Positions 10,301 to 18,882 of a stretch of DNA of 64,000 bases are shown in pieces. The stretch lies in contig OX595985.1 of assembly GCA_951394045.1 (NCBI GenBank), positions 4,898,001-4,962,000 on the forward strand, written 5' to 3'. Both the position numbers and the translations under genes were made by a program. The DNA comes from Nitzschia sp. DOCU1 (Eukaryota > Bacillariophyta > Bacillariophyceae > Bacillariales > Bacillariaceae). The stretch's first letter is position 1, and each line of letters begins with the position of its first letter. The notes under the pieces are model-generated. The model made no database searches and was not told the DNA's origin. It worked only from the letters and a program-made list of their open reading frames with translations.

Positions 10301-11418
10301 GTGAGGCGTTGCACCCGAACGGGGAGAAATATTATGAGTATTTACTTGTGTATACTGACGACTTGCTGTGTGTCTCTCACGATCCAAAGTCAATCCTGAA
10401 CGCTCTTAATGATCGGTTCCTATTGAAACCAGAGTCAGTGGGAGAGCCAACATCCTATCTAGGAGCCACAATCTCCAAGTATTGGATTGACGGCGATGCT
10501 AATTTTAAATGGGCTATCGGTTCAGAGGAATACGTGAAAGAAGCAATCCGCGTGATCCAATTACGGATCGACGGGACCCTGAAGAATAAGGTCAGCTCTG
10601 CACTACCGAATGGCTACAGACCAGAGCTGGATTCATCGCCACTACTGAATGACGACGGTGTATCATTTTACATGCAATGTATTGGAATTTTGCGTTGGAT
10701 TGTTGAGTTGGGGAGAATTGACATCTGCGGAGAGGTCTCGATGCTGTCGGCGTATAATGCGTGCCCGAGGAAAGGGCATCTGGATGCGGTGCTACATGTG
10801 TTTGCATATTTGAAGTCCCACGATCGATCTAAACTTGTTATGGATGACGCCTACATGGAGTGGGAAGAGTTGCCCAAATGCGATTGGTCTGAATTCTATC
10901 CGTGGGCTAAAGATGAATGGCCGCCGGACGCGCCAAGGCCATTAGGAAAACCAGTGGTAATTACTATGTTCGTCGATGCTTCACATGCTGCTAACCTTGT
11001 TACTCGACAGTCGCGCACAGGTGTGTTGATTTTCTTGAACAGAGCGCCAATTGTTTGGTACTCAAAGAAACAGAACAGTGTTGAAACAAGTTCGTTCGGG
11101 TCCGAGTTCATGGCTTTAAAGACCGGAGTTGAGTTGTTGGAAGCGCTACGCTACAAGTTGAGAATGATGGGCATCCCTATCGAGGGCTACGCCAATGTTA
11201 GAGTTGACAACATGTCCGTGGTGAAGAATACAAGCGTTCCCGAATCGATGCTGAAGAAGAAATCGAATTCCATTGCGTATCACTACGTTCGTTCAAAGGC
11301 TGCGGCCGATATCATTCGCATTGGATATGAGTCTACACAATCGAACCTGGCTGATATGCTGACCAAGATTCAAACTGGACCAGAGAGAAAGAGATTATGT
11401 TCGAAGGTTATGTTTTAG
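7336..11418 (+). CDS. pol: Cop-A Pol polyprotein (expressed by readthrough of the gag UGA)
   Basis: Same frame as gag, open from the codon after TGA to the stop at 11418, 1360 codons; no ATG lies near the start, so it is probably made as Gag-Pol. Domains in order: aspartic protease with ELDSHADTC (catalytic Asp codon at 7417); integrase with D (MYTDTKFG, 8272), D (IIPDSATTL) and E (ARAEDTIREV); an acidic linker; Copia RT with SADIAGAYLHA and the catalytic box YTDDLL (10351); RNase H with FVDASHAAN, SSFGSEFMAL and VRVDNMSVV, ending near SNLADMLTK. These are the enzymes for cDNA synthesis and integration. All catalytic residues I can check are present. Order IN before RT is diagnostic of Copia. 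Confidence 0.9.
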   Translation, partial: LGRRAASLHRIASSSSGAVVSVWRCELDSHADTCAFSESGCYVLYVYQYDIEVNGFHASMGPISKVRECMVAVAYDCPLTYQTFILLFDHVLVVPGMGCHLLCPDQLRENQLIVNDIPLLRIPSAQRKSTDHCIIEGTADLRIPLQYDKPFSFFPWRKPSREEATDPVNNIHVRMTSELEWKPSDPHCNDAEEHLRQTVGGNNFHNLDSVVTKRLVSAFNVASTLQNQALSAFLGNKVSATLSGVKTAAKTTLVKADALARRWRISIEAAQRTLNKTTQRAVRDWSKVSGDRLFRPSHYQLRYPRLKCAMYTDTKFGPCTSLEGTTCLQVYATIFQWCRAFPLRQEKDAHTSLDKLFRAFGFPEAIIPDSATTLTQGEFLRRCQKAQVPIYPVEPYMHNQARAEDTIREVTRLYERTMTSRNVPAVLWDRCFMTCCEQRSHTVLNHPEQEGECATTIITGNTADISHLVDFAFYDWCWSRSPAESAQPKKQLTRWLGPSFEVGDELCFAVLTSKGTILHRTSVIPLLPEEHRSEDIKQTKKEFTEKLKVSLGNRIKGISVEPEEDDDRFIRIEATVPEYERYDDDEEERERKFQQWEPPPVDEEEDQLAFDKYVSSKVRMASGDGNSFFTGIVKGQKRRPDGKFIGFYHDNPILDTSVYEVEFDDGHVEAYNANQIAEAIYATVDDEGYTVMHLKEFVDHKRDGSALSKDDAWIERHGQRIPKRTTKGWKVCAEMVDGSTEWLSLKDAKEGYPVQLAEYAVANKLVEEPVFAWWVPYTLRKRDRILKAVKRRAIRRKNEKFGIEVPGPMDVARARAIDAETGTDLWEKAMAKEVKTVLPALKVLEDTEQPPVGSQQIDLMIIFDVKMDLTRKARICARGDQTEAPSSITYASVVTRESIRIAFLIADLNGLNILSADIAGAYLHAPCAEKVHTILGPEFGSLQGRTAVIIKALYGLSSAGFSWRSHCAKVLREEMQFIPCRADMDVWRREALHPNGEKYYEYLLVYTDDLLCVSHDPKSILNALNDRFLLKPESVGEPTSYLGATISKYWIDGDANFKWAIGSEEYVKEAIRVIQLRIDGTLKNKVSSALPNGYRPELDSSPLLNDDGVSFYMQCIGILRWIVELGRIDICGEVSMLSAYNACPRKGHLDAVLHVFAYLKSHDRSKLVMDDAYMEWEELPKCDWSEFYPWAKDEWPPDAPRPLGKPVVITMFVDASHAANLVTRQSRTGVLIFLNRAPIVWYSKKQNSVETSSFGSEFMALKTGVELLEALRYKLRMMGIPIEGYANVRVDNMSVVKNTSVPESMLKKKSNSIAYHYVRSKAAADIIRIGYESTQSNLADMLTKIQTGPERKRLCSKVMF

Positions 11419-11563
11419 GTTGATGTCGAAGATGCGTTTGGCTCCGCAGGGTGGCAGTGACCTTTCGCGAGGGATCTGTTGGGGTTAGACGTCCATCCGA
11501 AGAGGTGGTAACCCTTAGGCAAGAGATGACAATGCCATCGGATCATATAGTATCCGAGTAGCA

Positions 11564-11573
11564 TTGAGGGGAC
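11564..11573 (+). other. Cop-A polypurine tract
   Basis: TTGAGGGGAC directly precedes the right LTR, where plus-strand cDNA priming occurs. The 11419-11563 stretch before it is untranslated. The same tract precedes the right LTR of Cop-B at 42089-42098. Confidence 0.6.
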
Positions 11574-11739
11574 CGTTAATTCCCCGTGATAGTCGCCAAG
11601 ACTAGGGACTCAGGCGGGACTGGAAATGCCCGCGATATAAAGTAAGGTCACAATTTTGTTTCGTCCAATTGTTGAATCACCATCCATCGTATCGTGTGTT
11701 TTTGCTTGAATCGTCCGCCACTCCTTGCTAGATTTAATG
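11574..11739 (+). repeat. Cop-A right LTR
   Basis: 166 bp, starting CGTTAATTCCCC and ending GATTTAATG. Ends were set by what is shared among the Cop-A and Cop-B LTRs. The family lacks TG...CA ends; CGTTAA and TTAATG are near-inverted repeats. Confidence 0.8.
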
Positions 11740-11781
11740 TCGTACCTGGTACGAAACGGATGATAGTACCACCATCCCCCC

Positions 11782-11906
11782 TGTCGCCTGTCTGTCTGCC
11801 TGTCCGCTGAATGATCTCGGATGACGTCACCCCTCCTCCGTCACCAATGACGGATAGCGAGTAGAGCATAAGCCACGATAGACTCACTCTTTTCTCTAGC
11901 ACTACA
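11782..11906 (+). repeat. Cop-N left LTR
   Basis: TGTCGCCTGTC...CACTACA, 125 bp, TG...CA ends. Differs from the right LTR by a missing TGAC repeat and a few substitutions. Confidence 0.8.
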
Positions 11907-11976
11907 GGTTGTGCAGCCCTTTCTTACGCTTTATTGTTCTTTTACCCTGTTTTGGTTCTTTCTTTGCTTCCTCACG

Positions 11977-13775
11977 ATGGCTCGTGGTCGTGGTCGTGGT
12001 GGTGCTGTCGTTGGCGGGGTTCGTTCCTCTGTTCGTTTTCGTGGTCTCGTCCCCGCGAATGATCCACCCGACGCTCCTCCCACTGCCACCACTCGCGCCG
12101 CTGTGCCTACCTTGGCGACCAATGTCGCTGACGACAGCACTCCTACTGCGGCTGTGCTCGTTGATATTTCCGGTGAAGGCAGCCGTGACGGCTCCATTTC
12201 GGCCAATGGTTCACCTCCTGGTGTGGCGGCTGATGGCCCTGCTCTTGCGGCCGCACATGGCGGCAGCATTGGTGGTCTTCCGACCGATTCTGGGCCCAGG
12301 CCGGCTGTGCTGCTTCCCCAGTTTACCGCGGATTCCTTTGGCTCCCCGTCCCCTGGCGTCCCTGATACGGATTTGGTCCTGGCCCCTCATACCAGTCCTC
12401 ATTCGCTGTCTGCTCCCGGCATTGGCCATGCCGGTCCTCTGATGTCCCTTTCGGACTCCAATGCTCTGTTCCTCCAACAGTCCAGCCCGGTTCTGTTGGG
12501 TTCGTTCATGCCGGTCCCCCTTGGCTCTGCTCCTGAGGACAGTCTTCGTGCTATTCTCGAGGCCCAGGCGGCGCTGGTTCAACGACGAAATCAAGGTCAC
12601 TATTTCGGTCCTGTCACTTTTATTTTTAAGGGTGGACAGAAAATTGATTTGCTGCTCGATCCGATGGCTCTTACTGAAGATGAAGCCCTACGTGCGGCTC
12701 GTCATAGGTGGAGCGTGGTGCGTGCTCTGGATTTACAATTCCATGGTACCTCTCCGCTCTTTGGGGCCCGTCTCTTCGCCACTGTGCTTCAACAACTCTT
12801 GTCCCCTAGCCTCTTCGAGACTGTGGTGGCTCGCCTCCATGGCGACGATAGTCCACTGATTCAAGATGGCGTGCTCCTGTGGCTTTTGTGTTGGAAAGTT
12901 TTGTTCCCAACCCAGGCCGTCTTCAACAAGGCCTTCGTGATGCACTGTGATCACATGACCCTTGCACGTTTCAAGAATGATTTTCCTGCTTTTATTCGGT
13001 CCTTTCGTCGTCTGAGTACTATAGCGGCGCGGAATAAATTAGAAAGCTCTCAGAGCTTGCTTGAGCGCTTCCTGAGTGGTTGCATTGACTGCCCTCGTCC
13101 CATTGTGCAACACCATTTCCGGGCCACGTTTATTTCTTTTCTCGCTGATCCCACGTCGGATCGCTGGGACCTTGGAAAACTTATTGATGATGCCGAACGT
13201 CTTTACAGCTCTGCGGCAGCATTCAACTTGCCTGACTCTACCTTCGCTTCCCCCCCTCGTCTGGATTCGATCTTTCAGGTATCCAGTCCAGCGACGGAGT
13301 CATCGCCCTTTTTACCGAGGCTATTAAAAAGGCCGTGGCATCGGCCAGCTCTGCTCCTACTGCCTCGGGGACTGTGCCCAAGTCTGGTGCAAATAAAGGC
13401 AAACGCACCCGCTTTCAGGCATACAAGAATCGATACGCCAACATGCCGAAGCCTACATGGATTGCAGATGCACCTACGGATGTTCATGAAGTCAAGAAAT
13501 TCAACGACAAGGACTGGCGTTGGTGTGCCATTTGCCGCCATTGGACCACGAATCTTAATGGTCATGTGAACTGCAAAATGCGCAAGAAATTTAAATCCAA
13601 TGGTACCCCTTCCCAAGCCACGGCAGCAGTTGCTATCGTTTCGCCTCCCGTCCCGGCACCTTCGTCTGACAATCCCAACAATCCCTTCGGTGATCTTGCT
13701 GCTGTTGGTCAGCAGCTCGCGAATCATTTCGCTTCCCAGCTTCGCAGCAGTCGGGAGACTGCTAGCAAGAAGTAG
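11977..13775 (+). CDS. gag: Cop-N Gag, in two frames across a C7 run
   Basis: The ATG at 11977 opens a frame with an RG start (MARGRGRGG), a low-complexity Pro/Ala/Ser region, then a helical capsid-like domain (~residues 200-420) around GPVTFIFKGGQKIDLLLDP. At 13250-13256 a run of seven C allows a switch to the -1 frame, which then reads GFDLSGIQSSDGVIALFTEA and a basic nucleocapsid-like part with WCAICRHW...GHVNC, a candidate zinc-binding knuckle, to a TAG at 13773. The original frame after the run gives low-quality sequence to 13569. Either a real -1 frameshift (C-CCC-CCT fits the slippery pattern) or a 1-nt homopolymer error or mutation explains this. Confidence 0.7.
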
Positions 13776-16700
13776 AATCCCCTCGGTGTTTCGTTTTCGT
13801 GTTCAGGGCTTTCTTTCTACTTCTACCTATCGTTCTTGGCCCAGTCTAAACTAAGAACAATGAAAACATACTTTACAAATTATTTTACACGATGGCATCA
13901 GCTGTTGTGGTCCATCCTGCCGCCTCGTCCGGAACCATCGAGAGCTCGACGCTACCGCTCTCGCATTCGGCGACCCTGTCCTGTCTCTTCCGCATGCTAC
14001 CGACGGCCCACTGATATTCCGGTGCTCCCTGAGACTTATGCTACTGGTCAGCCGGTTGATTCTTCTGTGGCCCATGACACCCGTGCTCTCCTGAGCACCT
14101 TGATACATCATGATCATGTTGCCCTGCTCAGCCTGACTTCGGACGATGTTCCGGTCGTTCTTGATTCAGGTGCGACAATTGCAATCGGCATTGACAAGTC
14201 GGATTTTATCGGTGCCGTCTCCCCGTGTCCTATGGCCGAATTGAAGGGAATCGGTAGTGGCCTTGCAGTCAAAGGTATTGGAACGGTGAAATGGACTTTC
14301 CGGGATACTGACGGTGCCCTTTGCGATGTGCGCCTTCGGGCTCTCTATGTTCCTGATTGTCCAGTCCGTCTTCTGCCGCCTCAGCAACTTTCAACCGACC
14401 CAAACGGAAATGATTCGAATGGTGCATGGATCGGCTGTGGCGAGCATGCATTGGTGTTTTACAATGGCCACTGCCTACCGTTCTGCTATGACCAGGCATC
14501 AAACTTGCCCATCGGAAAGACGGTCCCTGGTGTTTCGCGTTTCCAGGCGTTCCTCGGCAGATTGTCGGTTTCCGATCCACCGTCTGCGGGCATTACGGAC
14601 ACTAACATGGAACCCCTTTTTGGTTCGACTCTGAGCGATGATCAGCGCCTCCTGCTGGACCTTCATTGTCGCTATGGTCATGTCGGCATGAGCCGGATCC
14701 AAGATTGGGCTCGAGCGGGCCTTTTCGGAATTCCAAAACGGGTTTCGCGATGCTCCATTCCCGTGTGTCCAGGCTGCCATTTTGGTGGAATGCATCGTCG
14801 CCCGCATTCCCACGAAATCAAAAGTAATTCGGTCCCCATCGAGGCCCCTGGTGATTTTGTCGCTGCCGATCAGATGGAATCAGCATTGGGAGGAAGAATT
14901 CCTTTCACTCGTGGTCGCCCCTCCAATCGCCGCTATAAATGCAGCACCGTGTTCGTGGATGCCTTTTCCAAGTACGCCAAGTCGTGCCTCCAAGAATCGA
15001 CCGCTGCCGAGCCAACGGTGGCTAGCAAGCATGCCTTCGAGGCTGATTGTCGCCGTCACGATGTCCATGTTCGGCACTACCGCGCGGACAATGGTGCATT
15101 CGCTACCCAGAAATTTCGGGCAGCCGTTGCTTCGGCCGGCCAATCCATGCCCTTCAGTGGTGTTGGGGCCCACTTCCAGAATGGCCTTGCTGAGCGATAC
15201 ATTGGCGTTTTCACCAGGACGGCTCGCATTTTATTGCTTGAGGCCATGTCGCGGTTTCCGGGCGTGATTGACGAATCGTTTTGGAGTTTTGCATTTCAAC
15301 ATGCAGTACTGCTCCATAATCACACTCCTCGGTCTCGCTCTTCCGGCCCTGGTTTTGAAACCCCCTTTGAATCCTTCGCAATGACAGACAGCCCCTACGA
15401 TGTTTCGTGTCTTCACCCATTCGGCTGCCCTGTTTTTGTTTTGGACCCAGCCTTGGCTGATGGCCAACCAATCAGAAAATGGCGTGAGCGATGCTATCAG
15501 GGGATTTACGTCGGCCATTCCCCTGAGCATGCTTCGAATGTGCCCTTGATCTACAATCCTAGGACCGAGTTGGTGAGTCCAGCATACCACGTCGTCTTTG
15601 ACGATGACTTCCACTCTGCCACAATGTTGGCGAAGAATGAAAACCCTGCAGCCATTATTGACGCCATACAGCGGTTGATTGTTGCCCCCGAAAACCAGTG
15701 GAAACACAAGGATCAATTCTCGGTTTATCCCGATGAGCTAATTGATCGTCGGTACCTCGATCACGCTGCCAGTGCTACGAGGGAGTTGTTGTTGGAGCAA
15801 CATCGTCACGCTGCTGCTGCTCTTGCTTCGACTAAAAGGCGTTTAGACGCAGCTTTCGCTCCACCCTCCAAGCGTTCCCGCACTGACGTCGGCTCGTTTA
15901 CACCTGTTTTGGCTCCCGAGGGAGTTTCAGACGGCGCCGTCCCGTCGCCACCTCTCGGGCCCGACCAGATTCTAGCGCTGATCCGGTCTTTGGGCTATTC
16001 GCTGCCGCCAGGTGTGGCCTTCGTGGCCACCAGCACTGCTCCCCTGCAGTCATCTGTCCCCTCTTCTTTTTCCACAGGTACTTCGGCTGTCATCCCTCCG
16101 CATGATCCGGCTGCTCTGCGTCCAGATGATTGGCCTGGCATTGCTCAAGCCGCTCTGGACTGCATGCCCATTGATCACACGTTGAACCTTGACAGCCTCC
16201 ATGCCTGCATTGTGAGCTCGAACCCTGATATCCTGACCCAAGGTGAAATGTTCCGGGCCACGGACTGTGCTGATTTCCTGCGTTCTCAAGTTGATGAAAT
16301 TACCACGCTCGAAACAGAAAACGTCTGGCGTGTAATTCCTCGCACTGAGCTTCCACCTACAGCCAGACCTCTAAATGCCGTCTGGTCTTATCGCCGCAAG
16401 CGCCGTCCGGACGGCAGCCTCTTGAAGTACAAAAGTAGGATCTGTGCTGATGGCAGCATGCAGGAACAACATCGTGACTTCACGGAAACCTATGCTCCAG
16501 TTGTCCAATGGAGCACCGTTCGTCTTGTTCTCGTGTACGCCTCCCTACTCGGCCTGGTGAATTGTCAGGTGGATTTTGCTCAAGCATTCACTCAAGCTGA
16601 TATTGACACGGACGTGTTCCTTGCCGTTCCGCAAGGTTGGTTCTACGACCCCTCTGCTGACCGTCTCATCCAGCATTCAGATCCCAGACATCGCGATCGT

Positions 16701-17921
16701 GAACATTGCTTGCACCTTGTCAAGAACCTCTATGGGACGAGGCAAGGAGCTCGCAACTGGTTTTTATTTCTCCGGGATGTTCTGCTGTCTCCCAAATTCG
16801 GTTTCAAGCAATCGCGCGTTGATCCATGCCTTTTTATTCGGGAAGATTGCCTTCTGACTCTGTACACAGATGATTGTTGCATGTTCGGAGCCTCCCAAAG
16901 GGTCCTTGATGATTTAAAATCTGCCCTCTCGGAACAATTCGTGCTCCGTGATGAAGGCTGCGTTGAGGATTTTCTTGGCGTTCGTATTCGCCCTGCTCCG
17001 GAGCACGGTCCTTTCGCTTTCGAAATGACCCAAACGGGGCTCATCGATCAAATCCTTGCTGATGTCGGCCTTTCTGCAGAAAATGACGAATCAGGTGCAT
17101 GCTCTGTTAGCATGAGCAACAAGAAATTTGTCCCAGCCACTGATCATTTGCGTACCAATTCCGATGCCGCACCGTTTGATGCCCCATGGTCCTATCGCTC
17201 CATCATTGGCAAGCTCAACTTTCTTGCTGCCAATACTCGCCCTGACATTTCCTACGCAGTCCATTCAGCCGCCCGCTTCTGCAATCAGCCGAACAAGGAC
17301 TGCCAGCTGTACATCAAATACCTGTGTCGATACCTGCTTGGCACTCGCTCCAAAGGCTTGCTTTTCCTCCCAAACATGCATCACCAACTCACCGCTCATG
17401 CCGATGCTGATTTTTGCGGCCTATTCTCTGCAAAGACCAGTCATCTCAGGGAGGCAGCACTGTCCAGAAGCGGGTTTATTGTTGCCTATGCTGGCTGTCC
17501 CATCCTTTGGAAGAGCGCCCTCCAAACAATCGTGGCACTGAGCACTTGTGAAGCGGAGTATGTTGCATTGTCGGATTGTGTGCGGTCCCTGCTCCCTCTT
17601 CGGCGAATCCTTGATGAACTGCAGGCTTTCCAAAGCCACCCGGGCTGTGGTTCCGCTGGCATGACCATCGAAAATAAGCAGCTTGCCTCCATCATTTTCG
17701 AAGATAACGTCGGTGCCTTGGAGATTGCCAGCAAGGAAGCACAGTATCGGCCTCGGACCAAGCACATTGCCATCCGATACCACCACTTCCGAGACCACGT
17801 GGCCGACGGCAGCCTCATCATCAAGAAGATTGATACGAAGGAACAAATCGCCGATATATTCACCAAGCCCCTGCCCCGTGTGACCTTCGAGCATCTTCGG
17901 CAAAAATTGTGTGGATGGTAA
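13776..17921 (+). CDS. pol: Cop-N Pol polyprotein
   Basis: Open in the same frame as the Gag C-terminus, directly after its UAG; the first ATG in this frame is 13860, and an out-of-frame ATG at 13892 opens a more natural-looking 40-codon N-terminus, so the true start is unclear. Domains: protease VVLDSGATIAIG (Asp codon ~14163); GAG-pre-integrase and zinc site H...H...CPGC; integrase core with D (AADQMES), D (YRADNGAF), E (NGLAERYIG); RT with CQVDFAQAFTQADI and YTDDCCM (~16860); RNase H with HADADFCGL, STCEAEYVAL and the late HIAIRYHHFRD. C-terminus QIADIFTKPLP is typical for Copia. Length and motifs look complete and potentially active. Confidence 0.88.
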   Translation, partial: NPLGVSFSCSGLSFYFYLSFLAQSKLRTMKTYFTNYFTRWHQLLWSILPPRPEPSRARRYRSRIRRPCPVSSACYRRPTDIPVLPETYATGQPVDSSVAHDTRALLSTLIHHDHVALLSLTSDDVPVVLDSGATIAIGIDKSDFIGAVSPCPMAELKGIGSGLAVKGIGTVKWTFRDTDGALCDVRLRALYVPDCPVRLLPPQQLSTDPNGNDSNGAWIGCGEHALVFYNGHCLPFCYDQASNLPIGKTVPGVSRFQAFLGRLSVSDPPSAGITDTNMEPLFGSTLSDDQRLLLDLHCRYGHVGMSRIQDWARAGLFGIPKRVSRCSIPVCPGCHFGGMHRRPHSHEIKSNSVPIEAPGDFVAADQMESALGGRIPFTRGRPSNRRYKCSTVFVDAFSKYAKSCLQESTAAEPTVASKHAFEADCRRHDVHVRHYRADNGAFATQKFRAAVASAGQSMPFSGVGAHFQNGLAERYIGVFTRTARILLLEAMSRFPGVIDESFWSFAFQHAVLLHNHTPRSRSSGPGFETPFESFAMTDSPYDVSCLHPFGCPVFVLDPALADGQPIRKWRERCYQGIYVGHSPEHASNVPLIYNPRTELVSPAYHVVFDDDFHSATMLAKNENPAAIIDAIQRLIVAPENQWKHKDQFSVYPDELIDRRYLDHAASATRELLLEQHRHAAAALASTKRRLDAAFAPPSKRSRTDVGSFTPVLAPEGVSDGAVPSPPLGPDQILALIRSLGYSLPPGVAFVATSTAPLQSSVPSSFSTGTSAVIPPHDPAALRPDDWPGIAQAALDCMPIDHTLNLDSLHACIVSSNPDILTQGEMFRATDCADFLRSQVDEITTLETENVWRVIPRTELPPTARPLNAVWSYRRKRRPDGSLLKYKSRICADGSMQEQHRDFTETYAPVVQWSTVRLVLVYASLLGLVNCQVDFAQAFTQADIDTDVFLAVPQGWFYDPSADRLIQHSDPRHRDREHCLHLVKNLYGTRQGARNWFLFLRDVLLSPKFGFKQSRVDPCLFIREDCLLTLYTDDCCMFGASQRVLDDLKSALSEQFVLRDEGCVEDFLGVRIRPAPEHGPFAFEMTQTGLIDQILADVGLSAENDESGACSVSMSNKKFVPATDHLRTNSDAAPFDAPWSYRSIIGKLNFLAANTRPDISYAVHSAARFCNQPNKDCQLYIKYLCRYLLGTRSKGLLFLPNMHHQLTAHADADFCGLFSAKTSHLREAALSRSGFIVAYAGCPILWKSALQTIVALSTCEAEYVALSDCVRSLLPLRRILDELQAFQSHPGCGSAGMTIENKQLASIIFEDNVGALEIASKEAQYRPRTKHIAIRYHHFRDHVADGSLIIKKIDTKEQIADIFTKPLPRVTFEHLRQKLCGW

Positions 17922-18094
17922 TTCCCTTTTGATCGGCAATAAAAGTCCAGTCTTCTGTCTGTTTGTTTCTGCCTTCTCTCTCGTGTGTCGCTCGCTCGGA
18001 GCACGAGGGAGAGCCGCAGTGCTTGAGTCCAGTTAGTCATTATGCTCCTTCTCTACTCGTCACCCGTTCGACTTTACCCTCGATCACGAGGGAG
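17922..18094 (+). other. Cop-N 3' untranslated region with polypurine tract
   Basis: No coding signal. CACGAGGGAG immediately before the right LTR is a plausible polypurine tract; a similar GCACGAGGGAGAG occurs near 18000. Confidence 0.5.
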
Positions 18095-18223
18095 TGTCGC
18101 CTGTCTGTCTGCCTGTCCGCTGAATGATCTCGGATGACGTCGCCCCTCCTCCGTCACCAATGACGGATAGCGAGTAGAGCATAAGCCACGATAGACTGAC
18201 TCACTCTTTTCTCTAGAACTACA
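18095..18223 (+). repeat. Cop-N right LTR
   Basis: TGTCGCCTGTC...GAACTACA, 129 bp. The extra 4 bp relative to the left LTR come from a GACTGACT duplication. Confidence 0.8.
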
Positions 18224-18650
18224 CCCCATGAAATGGCATGCAACGACGTGAAAAAATGAGACTACTGTTCTGCATTTCAGCGATCCAACTCGTGCTAAAA
18301 TCGCCGGATCTCCCCCCATGGCAAAGTCACAGCACGATAGAATGGAATCGAAGGTTTAATTATATGGTTACTTAGAAAAGGCGGATATATACATTATCTA
18401 GCTACGAATTCTAAGATTCTTTGGCCCTCGCCTCGATGGGTCTTGCTTGAGAGCTCGTTCGCTGAAATGCAAAACAGCTAAGTCTCATGATCATTTCATC
18501 TCGTCTCATGGGGGATGGTGGTATCCGTTTCGTACCGTACCACACCACATGCCGAGACGTATGTATCCATTGAAGAAAGTCTCCAAAACGGGTCGTGCTT
18601 CTTCGCTCTGAAAATCCGGTCGTGAGTCTCGCTCTCGGGCATCTGATCTG

Positions 18651-18833
18651 TGCAATACGCCCGCTGTCCCCTCGGGACTGGACGCACGATTCAACATTCG
18701 TCGCCCCTGACGTGGCGACCCAATACCGATATCTATAGAAAGATCCGTCCAGCCAGGAGAGCTCGATAGATCTACCTTTACAATAGACTTATTATTTTCA
18801 CCTATATCTACTTTTCATCGCTAGCGTAGTGCA
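18651..18833 (+). repeat. Gyp-2 5' LTR
   Basis: TGCAATACGCCCG...GCGTAGTGCA, 183 bp. Start and end were fixed by match to the 3' LTR and by the flanking ATCTG duplication. Confidence 0.93.
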
Positions 18834-18835
18834 CC

Positions 18836-18845
18836 GTGAATTCAC
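18836..18845 (+). other. Palindrome at the primer-binding position of Gyp-2
   Basis: GTGAATTCAC, a perfect 10-bp palindrome 2 nt after the LTR. Gyp-1 has GTGTTAACAC at the same place: same GTG...CAC frame, different centre. Confidence 0.65.
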
Positions 18846-18882
18846 GCACGGATTTCTTTCGAAACCTTCTTGGTTGCCCACC

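Larger units (their letters stand above)
5251..11739 (+). mobile_element. Cop-A: Copia LTR retrotransposon
   Basis: Order: short LTR, primer site, ~470-nt leader, gag, UGA stop, pol (protease, integrase, RT, RNase H), polypurine tract, LTR. Nearly identical over its length to Cop-B at 35679-42266. The left flank is Helitron and the right flank is a MITE, with no target duplication, so one side has been rearranged after insertion. Both ORFs are open, so the internal part may still be functional although the left LTR has lost ~30 bp. Confidence 0.92.
11782..18223 (+). mobile_element. Cop-N: GC-rich Copia element nested in the MITE
   Basis: Bounded by short LTRs (125 and 129 bp) and flanked by C-runs (six Cs left, four right); the undamaged MITE arm at ~18510 has five, so total C count fits a 5-bp duplication inside a C-run. 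Codon use is richer in G/C third positions than Cop-A. Gag and pol are in different reading situations (see CDS entries). Confidence 0.88.
11740..18544. mobile_element. Palindromic MITE split by Cop-N
   Basis: The arm 11740-11781 plus 18224-18300 is the imperfect inverted repeat of 18440-18544: shared blocks include GGTACGAAACGGAT, CCACCATCCCCC and TGCATTTCAGCGA. Without Cop-N the element would be about 365 bp with ~100-bp terminal inverted repeats. The central part (18300-18440) is AT-rich and noncoding. No transposase is encoded, so it is non-autonomous; I could not assign a superfamily or a clear target duplication. Confidence 0.65.

Noticed and set aside
11909..12442. 177-codon hydrophobic ORF
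   Set aside because: Out-of-frame shadow of Cop-N gag in GC-rich sequence.
18836..18845. Ordinary restriction-site palindrome only
   Set aside because: Kept as a finding because a different palindrome sits at the same distance from the LTR in Gyp-1.
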